Below, piece after piece: positions 63,273-64,000 of a stretch of 64,000 nt of DNA. Each line of letters opens with the position of its first letter. Position 1 is the stretch's first letter. The translations under genes and the position numbers were made by a program. Origin of the DNA: Carposina sasakii (Eukaryota; Arthropoda; Insecta; Lepidoptera; Carposinidae); contig CP053159.1 in NCBI GenBank assembly GCA_014607495.2, positions 6,827,501 through 6,891,500 on the forward strand. Direction: 5' to 3'. Under the pieces are notes generated by a model. The model ran no database searches. It had not been told where the DNA came from and saw only the letters and a program-made list of their open reading frames with translations.

Positions 63273-63925
63273 CTGCAAAAAAATAGCGTTCTACATACGA
63301 AATTGATGTAAATTGCCATCGTTTATTGTAACTGTGACAGTTCCTAAATATTTTCGTTTAAAGTGACAGTAAGGTCGATTCCCGCAGTCACACTTAACTT
63401 AAACATAAATCTTAGAAATAAGATAATAAGGCATGTTATATTTATAAATTGTCAAGCCAATTAGCATGCAAAATATCAGGCAGTCACAGCATAATATATA
63501 GTAACTCATAGGTAACATATAGAGCTAGGTCGATGTCGACTTAATGTCAAGTTTCTCTTGAATTGAGTTTCATTTGTGTTTGACGCGGATCTTGTAAGAC
63601 AACTTTTCCCATATTTGGTTGACACGCTAAGTACTAATCTACTTGGATTACTAGTACCCTTAAAGACAAAAATACCTCAGCTCCTCTCTGTCTCACATCC
63701 GCATATAGCTCTGATGCACTAAATACTTTATCGTGTCCTTACTTCTCCAGCTCACTCTGTTTTTCTATTCGTCGCGCCTCACATCACTAGTGCCCTTACC
63801 TCAGCTCCTTGTGTCTCACGATCATTATTGAAATATCTAGTGTCCTTCGTTACTTATGTCTCAGCTTCCTTGTGGAACCTCGTGTCTTCTCTATTCACTA
63901 CTTTAGTGTAAGATACACATCAACT
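63273..63925 (-). other. bchs intron, right edge
   Basis: AT-rich, with a one-ended GGTCGATTC MITE fragment at about 63372-63420. No exon was seen. Confidence 0.6.
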
Positions 63926-64000
63926 TAGAGCATTCCCTCTTATGCCCATCCGTTCCAATTTTTGTAGTAGAATGTCAAAAGCCACAAAATCAAATGCCTT
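63926..64000 (-). pseudogene. Reverse transcriptase fragment (LINE), cut by the window edge
   Basis: Minus strand, it reads KAFDFVAFDILLQKLERMGI and RGNAL, then Ser and a stop. This is RT motif A of a Jockey/CR1-type element (usual form: SKAFDxVDHxIL). A stop follows directly, so the copy is dead. Confidence 0.6.

Overview
This window looks like nuclear DNA from a moth or butterfly. It is AT-rich, with introns, strings of the GGTAGGTACCTA type, TTAGG-type telomere words, and several repeat families with lepidopteran-style ends. Two host genes are recognisable and face each other tail to tail. Everything else is intron, flank or mobile DNA. No searches were run: gene names rest on recognising conserved protein segments, and splice sites were read by eye and checked for phase.

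Left part (1-8100): no host gene found. A pogo-like (Tc1/mariner superfamily) transposon at 878-3965 has a three-exon transposase and a C-terminal zinc-finger segment. It sits inside an older element bounded by TTAA (497-4495). A near-perfect 90-bp palindrome lies at 166-255.

Numb (plus strand, 9042-28632): seven coding exons give a 446-residue Numb with an N-terminal MGN segment, a PTB domain split over exons 2-4, an NPF-containing Pro/Ala-rich exon and a C-terminal NPF. A GC-rich, CpG-rich stretch at about 8120-8535 is a candidate promoter. Downstream, the end of the last exon has been copied several times in imperfect tandem.

Convergent intergenic part (28633-36713): AT-rich 3' flank of numb with small inverted-repeat elements and a non-LTR retrotransposon remnant.

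Blue cheese / WDFY3 (minus strand, 36714-63272, continuing past the right edge): 38 coding exons, about 2560 residues. In order they carry the concanavalin-like region, the armadillo-like core, the PH-like domain, the BEACH domain, WD40 repeats, a likely LC3-interacting motif and the FYVE finger. The family acts in selective autophagy of protein aggregates. Reading frames join across all exons except one: exon 35 has an apparent one-base shift just after the LC3-interacting motif and before the FYVE finger.

The most unusual feature is a recurring kind of local duplication. Two bchs exons end in minisatellites (26 units of 38 bp; 9 units of 47 bp) whose unit contains the exon end plus its 5' splice site, so each intron opens with an array of decoy donors. 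Four further GC-rich exon ends (two internal bchs exons, the terminal FYVE exon and numb's last exon) have copies of coding sequence in the adjacent intron or 3' flank. A shared tendency of GC-rich exon edges to duplicate would explain all six, but that is inference.
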